Notes under the pieces: model-generated
Told to the model about the DNA's origin: nothing
Seen by the model: the letters and a program-made list of their open reading frames with translations, nothing else
Database searches by the model: none
Shown here: piece by piece, positions 6,177-7,050 of the stretch
How positions within the stretch are numbered: the stretch's first letter is position 1
Layout of the letters: the number at the start of each line of letters is the position of its first letter
Made by a program: the position numbers and the translations under genes
From: Desulfobacterales bacterium
GTDB lineage: Bacteria > Desulfobacterota > Desulfobacteria > Desulfobacterales > Desulfosalsimonadaceae
Direction of reading: 5' to 3'
DNA length: 7,050 nt
Assembly (NCBI GenBank): GCA_007135795.1
Contig: SLIE01000336.1
Span: 1 to 7,050 of the forward strand

Positions 6177-6204
6177 TTGACATAAAAATGAAAACTATTA
6201 TTTT
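6177..6204 (+). promoter_or_regulatory. Candidate sigma70-type promoter for the radical SAM gene
   Basis: A perfect -35 TTGACA (6177-6182) is followed after 16 bases by TATTTT (6199-6204), 4/6 to TATAAT. Initiation would fall at about 6211, just inside the left arm of the palindromic element, so the whole element would be carried in a leader of about 170 bases. Confidence 0.4.
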
Positions 6205-6207
6205 TTC

Positions 6208-6348
6208 TACAAGCTATCTCAAAAAAAGATCACGCCCGCTGGTAAGGCGTGAAGCGATGAAAAAGCGGAGCACATAATTATATGTGAGCATTTTGAAGCG
6301 CCTCACAACGCCGCCAGAGGGTGTGATCTTTTTTGGAGATAGCTTGTA
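6208..6348. repeat. 141-bp long palindromic element, MITE-like, with 30-bp terminal inverted repeats
   Basis: Left arm 6208-6237 (TACAAGCTATCTC, an A-run, GATCACGCCC) pairs with right arm 6319-6348 (GGGTGTGATC, a T-run, GAGATAGCTTGTA): 28 Watson-Crick pairs, one G-U and one mismatch. Inward, CTGG/CCAG (6239-6242/6314-6317), GGCGT/ACGCC (6246-6250/6308-6312) and GCG/CGC (6254-6256/6299-6301) continue the pairing. The centre is the perfect CACATA-ATTA-TATGTG (6271-6286). The whole element can fold into one long hairpin. It encodes nothing. Both ends are TA, compatible with the target duplication of IS630/Tc1-type elements, so a MITE is the leading reading; a large REP-like palindrome is the alternative. 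Confidence 0.75.
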
Positions 6349-6380
6349 ATACAACTGTTAAGAGAAGCGGAGGTGTTTTG

Positions 6381-7050
6381 ATGCAGCAGGATCATCTGGC
6401 GAGTGTTCAACCGTTTGAAATCTGCTCCATTCGTCCGCCAACTGAAAATAACAGTCTCACATTCCGCCTCACCCGAAATTGTTATTGGAACAAATGCAGC
6501 TTCTGCCCAATATACAAGACAGGCGCCACCTTCAAAAAACGCCCCTTGGAAGAAGTCACCGAAGACATTGTCAGAGCAGGAAAGTTAAATACGCTTCTTG
6601 CTGAAAACGGGATCGGCGGGACCATGCACACCCGCATCATCCATGAACGCGCACTCAACCTTATCAAGAGAATCCAGAAAGCCACACATGACGCCGGAAT
6701 CATAGGCAAGAAGCGTCTGGCGCCCCTCGAAAACTCCCCTGATCCGCGCATGCGATGGTTCAGCGCCTGGTTCATCGAGTTCCCTGATATCACGGACTGC
6801 GTGGAGCATCTCATGTCGTGGCGCCTGTCTGGCGGCCGCACCTGCTTTTTAGGAGACGCAGACTCCCTCATTATGGAACCCGGCTACCTCAAGGAAGTGA
6901 TGGGGGTGATCCGGAAAACATTTCCCCACATCGAACGGTTTACCGTTTACGGACGGACCCGCACCGCAGCGAAAGTCCGCACGGGTGAGGATCTTTCCGG
7001 ATTCAAAGAGGCCGGTATCCACAGGGTTCATTTCGGTATTGAAAGCGGAA
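6381..7050 (+). CDS. Radical SAM protein (partial, C-terminus beyond window)
   Basis: The first 223 residues are visible. The cluster-binding motif is C34-YWNK-C39-SF-C42, within TRNCYWNKCSFCPIYK. This is CX4CX2C, one residue longer than the classic CX3CX2C, and I associate it with a group of COG1032-like proteins reading TRNCPWNRCxFCPVYK. The iron-sulfur cluster cleaves S-adenosylmethionine to a 5'-deoxyadenosyl radical; the substrate is unknown. TCFLGDADSLIMEP (154-167) and HFGIESG (217-223) match later core strands, the latter being the conserved G-x-ESG region. No B12-binding domain precedes the core. The ATG at 6381 is well supported by GGAGG seven bases upstream. The insert at about residues 105-148 (including PDPRMRWFSAWFIEFPDITD) is common in such proteins. 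Confidence 0.9.
   Translation, partial: MQQDHLASVQPFEICSIRPPTENNSLTFRLTRNCYWNKCSFCPIYKTGATFKKRPLEEVTEDIVRAGKLNTLLAENGIGGTMHTRIIHERALNLIKRIQKATHDAGIIGKKRLAPLENSPDPRMRWFSAWFIEFPDITDCVEHLMSWRLSGGRTCFLGDADSLIMEPGYLKEVMGVIRKTFPHIERFTVYGRTRTAAKVRTGEDLSGFKEAGIHRVHFGIESG

Noticed and set aside
5640..6185. 181-codon plus-strand frame rich in Ala/Pro/Ile
   Set aside because: Antisense to the DUF456 gene; the composition is the mirror of a Gly/Ala-rich membrane protein.
6482..6871. 129-codon minus-strand frame
   Set aside because: Antisense to the radical SAM gene, which has the CX4CX2C and GIESG motifs.

Overview
The window looks like an ordinary housekeeping/accessory stretch of a bacterial chromosome. 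The best guess is a Desulfobacterota lineage (Desulfobacteraceae/Desulfosarcina-like). This is inferred from the gene mix: a YciH-type SUI1 protein with an N-terminal Cys cluster, a COG4119-type Nudix hydrolase, a DUF4382 lipoprotein, a Cys-rich 4Fe-4S protein remnant, and a radical SAM protein with a CX4CX2C cluster. Repeat-rich AT-biased spacers between GC-richer genes also fit. No rRNA, tRNA, CRISPR array, transposase or phage gene was found, and no multi-gene defence or biosynthetic system is visible.

Layout. 1-375 (-): N-terminal half of a FadR-subfamily GntR regulator, cut by the window edge. 376-970: a 595-bp spacer holding a promoter/operator cluster for the regulator (502-567), a compact stem-rich region with two overlapping open frames on the minus strand (about 654-829), and a CACAGAGA-type inverted/tandem repeat (860-941). 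971-1333 (-): yciH. 1587-2708 (+): MscS-type mechanosensitive channel, convergent with 2766-3233 (-), a Nudix hydrolase. 3304-3336: a strong hairpin terminator. 3369-4556 (-): a DUF4382 lipoprotein with its own leader and promoter. 4557-5026: AT-rich spacer. 5027-5487 (+): a frameshifted remnant of a 4Fe-4S protein, followed by a small GC-rich hairpin repeat. 5615-6103 (-): DUF456 membrane protein. 6208-6348: a 141-bp near-perfect palindromic, MITE-like element. 6381-7050 (+): a radical SAM protein running off the window.

The genes are mostly single transcription units on alternating strands, with no tight operon, so there is little evidence that they work together. MscS (osmotic release), Nudix (nucleotide clean-up) and YciH (translation) are independent housekeeping functions. 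The most interesting material is non-coding: the palindromic element sitting between a consensus-like -35/-10 pair and the radical SAM start codon, and the stem-rich spacer at 654-829. The ferredoxin-like pseudogene is the clearest sign of gene decay.
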